Part shown: in pieces, positions 26,201 to 41,200 of the stretch
How the letters are laid out: the number at the start of each line of letters is the position of its first letter
Numbering within the stretch: the first letter of the stretch is position 1
Assembly: GCA_964016985.1 (NCBI GenBank)
Contig: OZ024834.1
Location: 84,133,911-84,197,910 of the forward strand
Origin: Anodontia alba
Taxonomy: Eukaryota > Mollusca > Bivalvia > Lucinida > Lucinidae
Direction of reading: 5' to 3'
DNA length: 64,000 nt
Program-made: the position numbers and the translations under genes
Notes under the pieces: model-generated
The model's input: the letters and a program-made list of their open reading frames with translations, nothing else
Database searches by the model: none
Told to the model about the DNA's origin: nothing

Positions 26201-29200
26201 TCTGGAATGATCAAAGCAATCCATGAGTGATTTTCGTCAACGAAAAGTCTGACAAATTTTGATTGAATCTAGATAAAAATTACATCAGTTTAAGAAAGGC
26301 CAACATGATGGATAGCTTTTTTTCAAAGTTCACAAGGAGATAAATCAGGATTTATTTGGCTGAATCTGATAAGAATCAAACCTGTACGAGATTCCATGTG
26401 CCAATAAGCTTTGTGTCCAAGTTTCATCACAAAATACATTAAAAAGAAGCCAAGATCTAAGGAGAAAAAAAAGGTGGATAAATAGACAGATGGATAGACT
26501 ACTATAGGATGCCCAGAACAGACTACTGCAGGATACCCATATTTTGTGTGACTATAATTATGCAGAAAATACTGGGGAATGCATAAAACTTTCCAGCTGA
26601 TTCTTATAATCAATTTTATTTTCAGTCTTTTTTCAAACTATATTTATACTGAAATACACAGTATATCTTACCTTTAGGGACCTCATCACAACCATTAAAA
26701 TGAACACTTTTCATGCCCACAACATGAGAAAATAAAGCAGAAAGATTGAGTTTGTTCCCTTTCTTCTGTTTCTCAGTCTGTACAGAATCGTTGGCTTCAG
26801 CAGATTCATCCTCATCTGATACTTCAGCTGCATTATCATTACTGTCTCCCTGACCAGCCTGATATGGTAACCTCTTGCCCTATACAAAATAAATTACTGA
26901 CCACTGTGACCACAAGACAACAAATGGTGAAGATATAGAGAAGTCAGTACAGCTGTGCAGTCAGGTCAGAATCCCTGCTATACAGTGGTACCTCACTGCA
27001 GAATCATGTCCCAGACAGTGACCTGATACTACCACTAGTTACATTACACTGGTATGACCAGTTCTAGCTCTCCTTCCTAATGCTTAGTGCCAAGCAAAAG
27101 AGCAACTAGTACCAATTTAGAAAGTCTTAGACTGAATCCACAACCTCTCTCAAGGGAAGAAGGAGTATTTGGTGATAAATCTGGAGTAATTTTTCTTATT
27201 TCTTCATGAAAACATTATGTTGCGGGTACTCATTAGAAGTACCTCATCGAGGCACTTCTAATGAGTACCCACAACAAATGTTTTTATGAAGAACTGGAAA
27301 AAATTATCCCAAAATTATCACCAAATATTCCTCCTTAACAAGTCTTTTATCCTTTCTACCAACGAATGTGCTAAAGATGGGTTTCTTGCTTCCAAAGGAT
27401 CTCACGTGTCAGACTTTATCATCACTATAGCTGGTGTTAGCTCTATGGTGGCTATAAAATGTCTCATCATACGTCACTTTAGTGTATTTTATTTTTGTCT
27501 AGTCCACTGTGATTACTGAACTCACTTGGATTTTAAATATCTGAAAATAAAATATCCCTCAACCTAGCTCTATACAAAAAGACTCAGCCTCAATGCTTTC
27601 TTGTTTCAGGAGCAGAAAGAAGGAAGAAAAACATAAAATTATTTCATTAATATCATGTATGGAGTCCAAATTTTACTGACCTTCACAATAATTTTGTTCT
27701 TCAGCTCATGAGGTGATGGTGGTTCATTGGGCAACTGTCCGGGGGCATACAAGAGATCTGAAATTGCAGTGGTGTATTGTTAATCCATTTACCGTATTTG
27801 ACCTAATTACCGCACATGCTCCTATAAGTGCACAGTCAAGCAATTTAGTAGTCTTAAGATAACAGCCAGTGTACTTTTATCTTCTTTAAAAAAACACATG
27901 TTGTTGGTACACATTTGAATTGCATTGACTTGTCTGTAGTTTTGAGGCACGGATTGTGAAACTGGATTATTTTTTATAACACAGCACATCACATGACTCG
28001 TTCTTGTATGACCTCGCAAAAAGTGCCCTACCAGACACCCTTCTGCCCTTAACCCTTAAAGCGCCAATCACAACTATTGTCGTCTGCTTTGTCATCTGCT
28101 TGTGATTTTAAAAGTCATTTTTGCAAACAGTGTGGACCCAGATCAGACTGCTCCTAGGAGCAGTCTGATCTGGGTCCACACTGTTTACCTGTATGCAAAA
28201 CTAGGTTTGAGGAGTCTGCAAGAATATTCAGCAGACAACATAAACAGACGACATTTTCGGATGCAGTTTTTTCTTGGCGCTTTAAGGGTTAAATCCTAAC
28301 CTGAGCACTGCTTGGAATATTCAGGGTGTTATCATGGTAGATTATCATGAGGAAGGCAGCATGATAAATGGTGCATATTATGCAGAAGAAGTACGGCAGC
28401 TGTGTCAGGAGATTGTAAAGAAAAGAAGAGGAAAGTTGATTGAAGGCATTCTGCTCGTGCAAGATAATGCATCAGCTACACCTCTCAAGTTGCTATGGCT
28501 GCCGAGACTAAATGCAGCTTTGAAGTCCTTCCTCATACCCTGTATTCTCCAGATTTAGCCCCTTCACACTTCTATCTGTTTCCAAATCTGAAAACTAACC
28601 TTCATGGTAGGAATTAAGGAAGCAATGAAGGTGTCATAGGTGCTTTGGATGAGAACTTGGGGGACCAGAAAGAAGGCTTCTATTTTGAAGGGATACGCAA
28701 ATTGGAACTGTAAGTGGAGCATTGGAGAAAGTACATGAGGAAAAGGGAGACAATACTGAGAAATAATGACACAAGCTCTGCTCTTGGTCATTCCCACAAT
28801 ACAGGGGCCTAGAACTTTTTGACTGGCCCTCATACTCCCTAAAATCTTTACAGGACTTGGAATCTGGATGTCTGGAAGTCAGAACTTCTTGCTGATGAAA
28901 TCTGAGCAGAGAAAAATTATATTAAATAATTTAACATTTATACAAATATACAGCAAACTAGATGTAACCAATGTGCCTAAAGTGAATAAGGACCACATAA
29001 TACGGAAGCAAGAAGAAATCACAGCAACAATAAAATTCCTGATGCCATGTTCAAAATTTTCCTGACAAAGTCTGGACTTCCAGTTTTAGAATCTTACTGG
29101 AAGCACTATTGTCTGACATTGTGTCAATTTTACAAATCAACTGTTCTTTAACTTAAATTCACACATGTACTTGTTATTTTGTCATTCTCAATTATCTTGC

Positions 29201-32200
29201 TACAGAACAATGTACTTACCCCCAAGAATTGACTTCATACAGTTTGCCATAACTGTCTGTTGCTCTATAGAACAATGATTCTCTATGGACAATGTGACTG
29301 GGTACCTGTGGAAACATTTACAGTCAAACACAACTGCTCTCTGTTTAACAATCGCACAGCTTTTTTGTAATTTCATACATAACTTCCAATACATGTATTC
29401 CCTTATATGTTACCCTAGTACAGCTGAACCCGGATATGCCCTGCCTTTGCAAACAGTATATATCAAGATCAGCTGGCTTCTTATAAAGCCAGCTGACCTG
29501 GATTTACACTGTTTGTCATTAAGTATGTGAATTTGTATCAACAGTCTGGATCAAGTAATCTGATTGGCTGAAAATTAGACGAGGATGTGGCATCTCAATT
29601 TATCCAGCATGGCAAGGGTTAACAAGTGGTCAGGTTTTGAAACAAAAAAATGTTTTGTAGATTATGTTTGAAAAGATTTCAAAATTAACTTCTTATATAT
29701 GTTTTAAAAGACTTGCTAATAATAGCAAACTGGTTATTATCAGAAGTTTGAAGATTATTTTATTATGCTGGACAGCAGCAATTTGTAAAGGAGATGACAG
29801 GTACAAAATTGGCTTCACAAGTCTGATCATTTTACCATCATTCTAGAAGTGGTATTATAACCTGAAACACTAAGTTCACTGATAAATTCTTAATTGCCCT
29901 TGCAAGATGAATAGGAACTTTCAAAAAGGTCAATGGACTTAATTGAATAGTAAAACTGTAAATGATGCAAGAAGCTTCAAGGTGCTTTGTAAAGACTACA
30001 TGTAATTGTGTTTTGATCCCTTAGAAAGTATCTATATAAACAATAAATCAGGCGAAACAAGAAAACCAAGGTAAAGTGCCTCTAACAAGTGCCAACTAGA
30101 TATGACTAATGGACAAATAAGAGTTGTCAGAAGACAATGCAGCTCGCCGAAAAGGGCTGATCGGATAAGAAAACAATCTTTAAATATTAAAGATTTAAGA
30201 TTAAATGCAGAACTTAAACATAGCTGTAATGACAGAGTATGACCTGATGTCAGAAGAATGTTAACTGTGGGATGGGGTATATGCCACTGAAACGTCTTCC
30301 CTTAGGTTGGTATGGACAAAATATGAAGCTATATCTTACATGCTGAATCCTTTAGGTTGGTGTGGATGAAATATGAAAGCTATATCTTACACACTTCAGC
30401 AGTCATGTACACTTTTCAAAACTTAAGCACAGCTGTAAATGACAAAGTATGACCTGACCTCGACCTAGGCAGAAAGCCAAACTGAGGAAGGGGTGTGTAC
30501 TATGGAAAGGTTTTATCCTAATGTAGGTGTGGGCCAAATATTAAAGCTGCATCTTGAATACTTCAGCAGTTACGAACACTTTTCAAAACTTAAACGCAGA
30601 ACTCAAACATGGAAATTAAATGAAAAAATATGACCTGACCTTGACCTAGGCAGAAGGTCAAACTGAGGAAAGGGTGTGTGCTATTGAAAGGTCTTACCGT
30701 AATGTTGGTGTGGGCCAAATATTAAAGGGGTATCATGAATACTTCAGCAGTTACAAGCACTTTTCAAAACTTAACTTAAACTTAAACGCAGAACTTGAAC
30801 ATGAGTTCAAATGACAAAGTATGGCCTGACCCTGACCTAGGCAGAAGGTCAAACTGAGGAAGGGGTGTGTTATTGAAAGGTCTAGTATCTGATGTGGGCC
30901 AAATATTAAAGCTCTATCTTGAATACTTCAGCAGTTATGTACACTTTTAAAAACTTAAACGCAAAACACATGGGTGTAAATGACAAAGTAAGAACTGACC
31001 TTGACCTATATAAAGGGTCTAACTTGGAGATGGGGGTGTATGCTATTGAAAGGGCTTACCCTAAGGTAGGTGTAGGTTAAATATGAAAGCAGCACCTTAA
31101 ACAGTTAAAAAACTATGCACACCTTTGAAAACTTAAACATTGTGCTAACGTGGATGCAGACACCGACAGACGCTGACACCAACAACTGGGTGACAACATA
31201 AGCGCTCCAAGGACATAGTCTTGGCGAGCTAATAAGAAAAAAAATGTTCCAGAATTATCACCAAATACTCCTCCTTAATACTTGAAGCACCAAGCACAAT
31301 TGCAGCAGAGGTCATTATTAATATATTTTTCTCCTTATTTTTCCAAGAAAATAAGGCCTGACTATTTATGCAATTCATCTGTCTAGCCTTACTTTCTCAG
31401 AATAATAAAAACAAATTAAGAATGTCACCTGTCACAATCTGGAAAGGGGCTTTAAGGGTTATTAAGTCTTTTGTTAATATGAAGTACAGTTGACCCTCAT
31501 TATCTCAACTTCGATTATCTCTAATAACCGCTTATCTCGAAGTGAAAAACTGGTCCCTGTTTTAATATGGAAATCTAACAACAAGTAACAAAATATTGTG
31601 AAAAAGAGGAGAAATTGCTCCTAGGGAGCAATTTCTCCTCTTTTCCACAATATTTTTAATATATCTCTGATTTCAGGAGTCAAATTACATATTCATTCAT
31701 TAAATGTGGTTGTAAGACTTATTTTTCCTTAATTCTGCAAATCTGATATGTTGACCCACAGATATCTCCAAGTATATCAGAAAGTCCCTTGGACTTTGAG
31801 ATAGCGAGAGTGTACATGTAACTACAGGTAACAAAATATTGTGGAAAAGAGAAGAGGTAACAAAATATTGTGGAAAAGAGGAGAAATTGCTCCTAGGGAG
31901 CAATTTCTCCTCTTTTCCACAATATTTTTAATATATCTCTGATTTCAGGAGTCAAATTACATATTCATTCATTAAATGTGGTTGTAAGACTTATTTTTCC
32001 TTAATTCTGCAAATCGAATATGTCGACCCACGGATGTCCTAAAGTATATCAGACAGTACCTTGGACTTTGAGATAACGAGAGTGTACATGTAAGCACATT
32101 CTGATCAGACTACATGGATGTTCATGCTTATCTCAGTATACACACTATAGTCTGTGTTGAGGTTTTACGGCCCAGTCAACCCAATGGGGTCATGTCGAGC

Positions 32201-35200
32201 GCGGTCAGTTTACCTAACCACACGTTTACTGGGCAGGCTTAGTCCTCTAAGCGGTTAACCAGTATTGTGCACATTCTTTTGCCAGAAACTGACAGCTGCC
32301 CTTCTTGAATCAGCGGAAGGGAGAGAATGACCGTAGAAAATATTTCATGATCAATCTCCATGAAAGAATGTTGCCAACCTTGGCGGGGGTTGAACCCTCG
32401 ACCTCCTGGGCTCCAGTCGGACGGAGCATCCAATTGAGCTACCGAGGCCGGCCTATACACACTATAGTATAAAAGCTTGAAGACCATTTTTCCAACTGGT
32501 ATTACTTACATAATGATGACAAGTAACATAAAGCATCAAAACCACAGCTGTAGATGAGAGGGTTTCTGCTCAAAAACATATGTTGTGGGTACCCATTCAA
32601 AGTGCCTTGCCAAGGCACTTTGAATGAGTACCCACAACATACATTTTCACTGAGAAATAAGAAAAAATATGAAAAAAAGGCACTGCCTTTGATGCAAACA
32701 TACTCAGCCAACTATTTTTTTTCTGATATGTATAAGAGTTGACAGCAGTTTGTTTACAAACAGTTACTTCACATGCCACGGTCAACTGACGTCACGTGAT
32801 AAGTTTGGTAATTTTTTTTCACTTGCATTTTTTGTAGTTTTTGTTAAAATTCAGCAGAGTATACATTTTTTCAAAAGCAACTTAAAACAGGTTTATCGAT
32901 TTTTATTTCTCATTTTTGGCTTATTAGCTTATTAGTTATTTATTGGTCTGCTTACCGTGATGCTAAATTAACGATAGTGAATGAGATAAAATGAAGTTTT
33001 CTAAGAGATTCCACATGAGATTTGGCGCCTAAATATGTTTGTCAGCCTCTCTACAGTAATGCAAACACTTCATGTGTTTACTACCAATAATTTTTGGTTG
33101 AAAAATTTTCTTATCTGGTGCTATAAAAATGATAATAAATAGTTATAAAAATAGTATTTAAGATTTAAACTTACGGTGATGTTACAAATGCGTAATCTCT
33201 GACAGCTTGTATGACATCTCGGAAAAGGATCTTTGATGTAAGTGTGTAACCATGATATATGACAGGATCCCCATCATTGCCATCCCAACAATCCACTGTA
33301 ACAAAATAGAATAGCCTTTGTTATAAGACTTCTGACATGGGAATTGCTACAGGGGAGACAAATCTGTCAAAATTCTTTTTGTTCCCTTCAGAAATGGGTT
33401 CAACTCTATTAGGAGAGAATTTGCTCCCAGAGGGAGCAAATTCATTCCTTATAGAGTAGACCCCATTTTAGAAGGGGCGTGGTGTTTAGTAAAGCAAACA
33501 GAAGTCACTAAAGTTGTCTCCCTTGGCAGAGAGGGTGAAAAATCTAACATGTTTTTTCAGTCCTTTTAAGTTACGGACTGCTTAAATTTACAGAGCCCTG
33601 GTTCGGTTTCAGCACCAGTTTGATTCCATTTGAATATAATTTCACATTAAATACATATAGTTCCAAATTTTTTGCCTGTTTCTAAAGTGATTTTTTTCCT
33701 GATATGAAGCCAGAATTCGTCAAATGTATAATTTAGGCAATTCTGCAGTAGATATTAGTATAACTGAATATTTTGATTGGGTGCTTTGAGTATGAAAATT
33801 TTTTGCCTGTCTCTAAAATGATTTTTGCCTGCTTTGATGCCAGAATTGGTCAATACATAATTATAATTCAGGCAATTCTGCAGTAGATATTAGCAAAATT
33901 AAATACTTTGTTTGGTTGCTTTGAGTATGAAAGTAGAAAAATTATCTGGGGTACAAATTAACCTTATACCTGCTGTGACCTCTTACAAGATCTGTCAGTG
34001 TCTTTGAAGAGGTGGAAGCTGATTACATGACAAATAGCCTACTATTCCATTTCTTGTTTTTAAACTTTTAGAGGGACTGCTATCAGGTCATTACCAAGTA
34101 TTGACCATCTGAACAAAAAGTTGTGGGCTGTAAAACATTTTCAAAAAAGTACAGTGAACCCTCGTTACAATGGCATCATTTGTTCCAAAAGATATTGCCA
34201 TTGAAATGAACTTGTTTTTGTAATGAATTCTTAACAAGCAGAATGATATGCAACAAATGCCATGTTTTATTCTTATTTCTTCATAGAACATATGTTTTGA
34301 ATATTTGTTAGAATTGCCTCAGTGAGGCAATTCTAACAAATATCCACAAAATTTGTTGCTTAAAGTATTGAATAATAATGTTCCTGTATAATTTCTGATT
34401 AACTGTCACCTCTTGAGAGAGCGTTTCCGTGCTAGTCCAATTGACAGTATAACGAATTTTGATGTTGTATTGAGTGCTGGTTTAAAAAGGGTTGACTGTA
34501 TAAACTATTTAAGGAAAATCAATGGTTGTCTGTAGCCTTTAATGAGAAATGGACATATCTTCAAAGGAAATAACTATGACATGAAAAAGTTACCTCCCGT
34601 CTCACTGGGTGCTTTACTTCTAGGAAAGAAATCACTCCCTTTACATGCAAATTCTTCCCTTTAAGAGCAGCCCCTCCATTTTGAAAGGTTTTTGTTTGAT
34701 TGCTTGTGTTTAGGTTTTACAGCCCTGTCAACCCATTGGGGTCAATGGGGTAATCTCCTGATCACAAGTCTGATGTGCATCCAACTGAGCCACCGAGCGG
34801 GCATATTCATTCTTGATTGTATAAATGTTAACTTACATTCTACACAGCGACATCCCTTCTTTAATGCTGAAATGTAACATTCCACTCGACTAGGACCTCG
34901 TAATTGATCTTCTGCTAGATATCTGCAAAGCAAAATAATTGAAAACACAATATTTTACTGGACACATCTAAATGAACCATTACTGAGCATATTTCACTAA
35001 ACCAGCATAGCTAAAAAAACCTGACTGAATTTAGCTGTTGTATATAGGTCCAGGCATAGGTAATATTCAGAAGACAATTTTTGTTGTTTTAGTGCCAGAT
35101 CATATCTAATGAGTACTCATGAGAAGAGAATAACCCATTGTATATTTGAATAGACTCTCCCACACTATATATTGGAAGAGTCCAATTTCAATTTTAGGTA

Positions 35201-38200
35201 TGTCCAGCTATGAGATTTACATATTCCTAGAGAAAAATGGCTGAACTATTTGCAAACAGTGGAGACCCTGATCAGACGCCGCGTACTGCGGCGTCTGATC
35301 TGGGTCTGCACTGTTTGCCAATTACCCTTTTACGGGTCTCCCGACTACAATGGGATAATTAGTCTCAGGGAAGCAATTCTAATGAGTGCATACATCATAG
35401 CTCCATATGACACTTTTTTCACCAAAAGAATATTAATACAGTGGAACCTCGATAATTCAAAGTCCAAGGGAACAAACAGTTTTGTTTGAATTATTGAGAC
35501 TTCGAATAATTGAGGGTTAAAATGCATACTTATATTTAGGTAGGAACTTCAAGATGATTTTGAATTATCGGGTATTTTGAATTATTGGAGTTTGAATTAT
35601 CGAGGTTCTACTGTATAATCTTATTTCTCCATAAAACATATGCTGTGGGTACTCATTATAAGTACCTCACAGGTGCTACCAATGAGTACCAACAACATAT
35701 ATTTTTGTGGAGAAAAAAACAATATTTTTACTTCATATACCCTTTTATTTAGAGCTATACTGATAAGATATGATTTGGTGCATAGATAAAATTTATACTT
35801 ATTAAAAATGGCTCACGTGAATATAATTCTCAGGCAGGGAATATGACCCGTATCACTGCCAAAAATCCAAAATCTATTAATTTTTCATGTGCATTGATCC
35901 AGCCATTTTTTCTCTAAAAACCGTTACATTTTAGAACATAATCTGATGCTATTGTGATTGTCACTTTAAGGGTTAATAAATTATGGAGCCTGTTCTTCTC
36001 ATCATTTCATCCCACTTAAGGACAGCAGATACACTTTTAGGGGCAAGAAGGTTGGTTCAGAGAGGTAATGCAAACAACATAATAGAGATCAAAGGTTAGA
36101 CAAATTTATCCAAAAAATTTCATGATCAAACCCCAGGGTGGGGGTCAGACTTGAATTGTCAGTATTACACAACATGGATTTCAGGCAAACATGGATAATT
36201 AAAAAAACAAAATAGCCAGAGTTGTCTTCGTTGTTTGCAACACATTGTCTCAATATGATTAAGCTAACTGTGAAGTTCATTAATATATTCCATAAGGTTT
36301 AGAAGTTATGGCCTGGACACATTTTTGTCAGCACTCATGCATGCACATACACACGGATGAATGCACAGACAGAGGTAAAACTTAATGCTCTTCCACCATT
36401 CTTTGAATGGGCGGGGACATCAAAAGGACAAAAAAAAATCTAACGAGTGCATCCAACAGCCTTCAGCTGAATTTAGATATCACCAAACTTTTCAATTTTT
36501 TTTTTTCTGCAAATAAGTATCTATATTTCTTAACCATTTCTGTGGGTATGATATTCACATAAGATATGGTCAATAGAACAGATTATAAAGTTTCTTACGT
36601 GTTATGTGATGAGTTGATGAAGTAGTTTGTCATTGGCTGCGTCATATCTTGATATACTCGCCGATGAGCTCGATTAAATAAATGTTGTGGCTGAGAGCAA
36701 ATGAAGCTTCTGAAACCTGTAATAAAATAACTATATATATGTATATATAACTTGATTATTTGATGGTGATGGTTTTGGTGTTCTAAGTCCCTTTCAATAT
36801 TATTATTTATTTAAGTCATATCGAGATGATGGAAGGGTGATAAAGAAATGTTCTGTCCAATGAAGCATCATACAGTCATTGAATTCTGTCTCCAGAGTGA
36901 TTTGAGCTTGGGACCTCATGAAGGGAAATGGGGAGTGCTAACCACTCGGCCACCTGGATGATTCAACATTCAATGTTGGCAAGATACTTCACGTGACCTA
37001 AGGTGCACAATACACGCATTAACCCTTAAAATGCCAAGAAAACCTGCATCTGAAAATATGGTCTGTTTATATCGTCTGCTAAAATTTCTTGCAAATTTTT
37101 CAAACCTATTTTTGCATACAGGCAAACAGTATGGACCCTGATCAGATTGCTCCTGGAGGAACAGTTGGATCTGGGTCCACTCTGTTTGCAAAAATGACTT
37201 TTAAAATCACAAAGCAGGCAACAATTGTTGTGACTGGCAGTTTATAGGTTAGGAGAAATGGATACACCTGGTAAATTTTGTGCCATTTTTCACTAGAAAG
37301 ACAACTTTTGTTGCTTCCTGTTTGCTTTCCTGTACATCAAGTCTCTTCTGAAAAGGTGTTAACTCTGAAAGGAAAGAATTTGCTCCAAAGGGCAGCAAAT
37401 TCTTTCCTTTTAGAGCAGAACCCTTATCAAAGATAGACAAAACCATTTTGAAAGAGTTACCACCCTTGAAAGTGTGTGTATTCTCCTTATGCAGGCTTCC
37501 CTTACATCATACTTGAACTTTACATAAAAGTCCAGACCAACCTATGCTAAAGGCTTAGTCCAGTGATGGTTTTTGTTCCTGCAAAGATAATGTACCCAGT
37601 CAGCATTCTACGTAAATCTATATCGGGCCGTCATCGGCCCGTCAGGGTAGCTGACGGGCCGATGACGGCCCGATATAGATTTACGTAGAATGCTAGCTGG
37701 GTATTTAGTTTGATTTAAGCAGCAGTTGAATTATCAGTGTTTGAGATAACGAGGCAACTGTACTTTTGGTCTATGTCATTTGGGCCCTGTCAAGAGAAAA
37801 TACCTCCGAAACCTTCTGCAATATCTGGAGATTCTGAACAGGCTGTGCAAATGCACAAACAAACCTGGGCCTTTGTCTGCATAAATGTAAGTATTGAAGA
37901 CATACTTCTGCTTGAGGTGATATGAAATGTATTATTTACACTGTTTTTGCTCAGACAGGCTTGAGGCAGAACAAACAAACTGCTCATTATTTGTCATTCA
38001 GACACAATGTTTTTGTCACCTTAACCCATTTTAGTCTGGGGGCCCCACTCAAGGGTAATTGGCATACAGTGCTGACCCAGATCAAATGCTTCAGAATGTG
38101 GCATCTGATCAGGGTCTCCACCTTTTGCAGACAGTTTAGCCATTTTTTCTCTAGGAATATCTAAATCATATAGCCTGACATACCTAAAACTGAAATTAGA

Positions 38201-41200
38201 CTCTTCCAATATATAGTGTGGGGAGAGTTTATTCAGTCTAAAATGTTAAATGATGGCCAAATGAATTTTTTTTTTTTCAAATAAATTTCAGGACATTATT
38301 GTACTATCCCCTCCAACTGTATAACCACTGACTCACCAATAAGGCTCATTCTTTCCAGTTTTTTCATCTGTGGTTGAGGTTCATAGACAGCGATAATTTC
38401 TCGACAATTCTCCTCGGTCACAGTTGGTTCCTTTAATGTAAATCAGGGCCCAGTTGTTCAAAGCTAAGGATGTCGTTAGTTAATGATTCGTTAAATTTTA
38501 CATCGAGTGATACACAAATATGCTGAAATTTTTTGCTGAAAAATGTGAGGAGCTTTTGCAGTGCAAAAGCTACTCACATTTTTTCAGCAAAAAATATCAG
38601 AATATTGTATATTGAATCTGCTAAAACAGTTAACGAAATGACCCTTAACAAGCTCGTTAAGCTAACGACGCTTTGAACAACCGGGCCCAGATTTGAATAT
38701 TCAGATAATTAACATAAAATTGAGCCAGCTCATGAGAAAAGGTAACTTATCTCGAAGGCAACCAGCAAAGGCTCAGGCAAGCCTGCGCATAAGCGCAGTC
38801 TTGCCAGAGCCTTTACTGTTTGCAGAAAAGTAGTAGGGACCTTGAGGAAGCTTCAGGCAAAAACAAGGCATGTCTGTAGCCCCAAAAGGGCTTATCCGGC
38901 AGTGCTACTTACACAGGTATCAGATACTACACACAGCATGATTGGGTACAAATATCTGCTAGCTACTGTATGAACCTAATGGATTTTCTATGGAAATAGA
39001 CGGAGCTTGATACACTTTGCTTAGTTTATTTCACTAATAAATGATATTTAGAAGAAAATCAGTTCTGTGAGTTTAAATACATAGTCTGTCAAGGAGTTAC
39101 AACAGTTTCTGAAGAATCGCTTAATTATTTTCAGTAAGACTTGTAATGACTTACTTATGGGGATCAAATGGCACAGGTAATGATATGACTGGTATCTGCG
39201 TTCATTTGTTCATGGGGTTTTGTGCAGGCTTTGAGCCATGATCTACATCTATCAACGGTCATCTACGGTTTGGAAACGGGGAAAAAATCACATTTCCATG
39301 TGTAGCTTATGACTGTAGCAACTGTCACTTCTACATTTTCCCCCCAAGCACACCTCTTAGTTGGCCCTGTCTTATATTAGATATGCACGTCAAAGAAATA
39401 GCTACTGTGCTATTTCAGAAGGTAGTTTTTTTGTTTTTTTTTTGCTTAGCAATTTACACATAAGAAGTAAATTTGCAAACGTTTGCCATGATTTAATGCA
39501 AAACCTTTTGTCGTAACTACCTGTGCACAAACTTTTTTTTATTCTTGTCACTGGTTTTTAAAAAATCAAATATTTTCATTTGTTTCCCCATAGAAAAAAA
39601 AGAATGCAAATTATGCAGAAATCTGTAGGGTAGGTAGCTTGGAGGCAGAATTTCCACAAATTCTGATCGGTCATTTGTTTTTTGTTTTTTTTTCTTTGAA
39701 ATTTTCTCAATATTGTTGTGAAACATCAATAATTTAAATTCAACAAAGAAAAGAAAAAATAATTTTCTGGACAAAAAAATAAAAACAAAATCACTTAACT
39801 ATAGAAATTGCCATTTTTCTTTTTTTTTTTTTTTTTGGTCATAAATTTAATTTTAGGATAAATATTTGGGATTAAGCACAGAAACAGAAAAAAATGTCTA
39901 ATAGGATATGGTCAATCAGACCAAAACCTTTTCATTTAAAATAATACACCAAGCGAAAAAACGTCTTTTCAAGTGATGTTGAAAGGGCAGTAGATGCTAA
40001 ATTTAAATCTTAAATCCATCTGATACTATCAAATCACACTTTCATAAATGTCGGGTCAATTAACATACAAAAATAAACAAAGAAAGGAATTTGACTGTCT
40101 TCTCCTATGCAGAGCTCTATAATTCTAACTGCAGCTGAAAAATGTTTGTACCCAACCAGGTAAAGTTTACACACAGCATATGCTTATCAGTTACTGCCGG
40201 AGTAGGTCTATAGGGGACTGCGTATGCGCATTTGAAGAACCACAAACTATAAAACCATGAGGTCTCTTTATTCATGTTCCAGCCCATATTCCGTCCTTCA
40301 TAAAGACATTACAAATCATCTGAAAATTGTTGAGTATATCAATACTGAATAATGATGCTTCATATATTTTCATATAGATTTTAGCCCACAAAGCAAGGCG
40401 CTTCTAACGAGTAGCCACAATATATGCTTTCATGAAGAAATAAGAACAGTATTTTCCTAATACACTCTCTCCTATTTGGAGTTATGTCAGAAATACTGAT
40501 TTTGTTTGTGTTGAGGTTTTACGGCCCAGTCAACCCAATGGGGTCATGTCGAGTGCGGTCAGTTTACCTAACCACACATTTACTGGGCATGCTTAGTCCT
40601 CTAAGCGGTTAACCAGTATTGTGCACATTCTTTCGCCAGAAACTGACAACTGCCCTTCTTGAATCAGCGGAAGGGAGAGAATGACCGTAGAAAATATTTC
40701 ACGATCAATCTCCACGAAAGAATGTGACCTACCTTGGCGGGGGTTGATCCCACCACCTCCTGGTCTCCAGTCGGACGGCGCATCCAACTGAGCCACTGAG
40801 GCCGGCTCTGAAATACTGAAATTACCATGAATACCCAGATGCTGTAAGTCCTTAACCCTTGTCCTGCTGAACCCGGATATACCCTGCCTTTATAAACAGT
40901 GTAGTTCAAGATCAGTTGGCTTTTGAAGAAGCCAACTGATCTGGATCTGCACTGTCAGTCATTCAGTACCTGAATTTATATCAACAACCAGGATGAAGTA
41001 ATCTGATTTGCTGACAATTAGAAGTGGGTGTGGCTTCTTTATTTATTCAGCATGAGAAGGGTTAAACTACATACACTAAAATTTGAACAAATCTGTTTGA
41101 CTACAATGCTGGTGGAATGGTGAACAGTGCAGACTCCCATCAAACTCTTTCTTCCTTTAGTCTGGTACGGGTATTCATCTTTGCCTCAGGATGTAATATA

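Noticed and set aside
28102..28299. Recurrent open frames with [12 protein letters not shown] or [15 protein letters not shown] peptides
   Set aside because: They are readings of the family A hairpin core, present at every copy in both directions.
34742..34948. 68-residue open frame containing [14 protein letters not shown] as a separate small protein
   Set aside because: It is PLC exon g plus intron sequence on both sides. The splice phases join it exactly to exons f and h.
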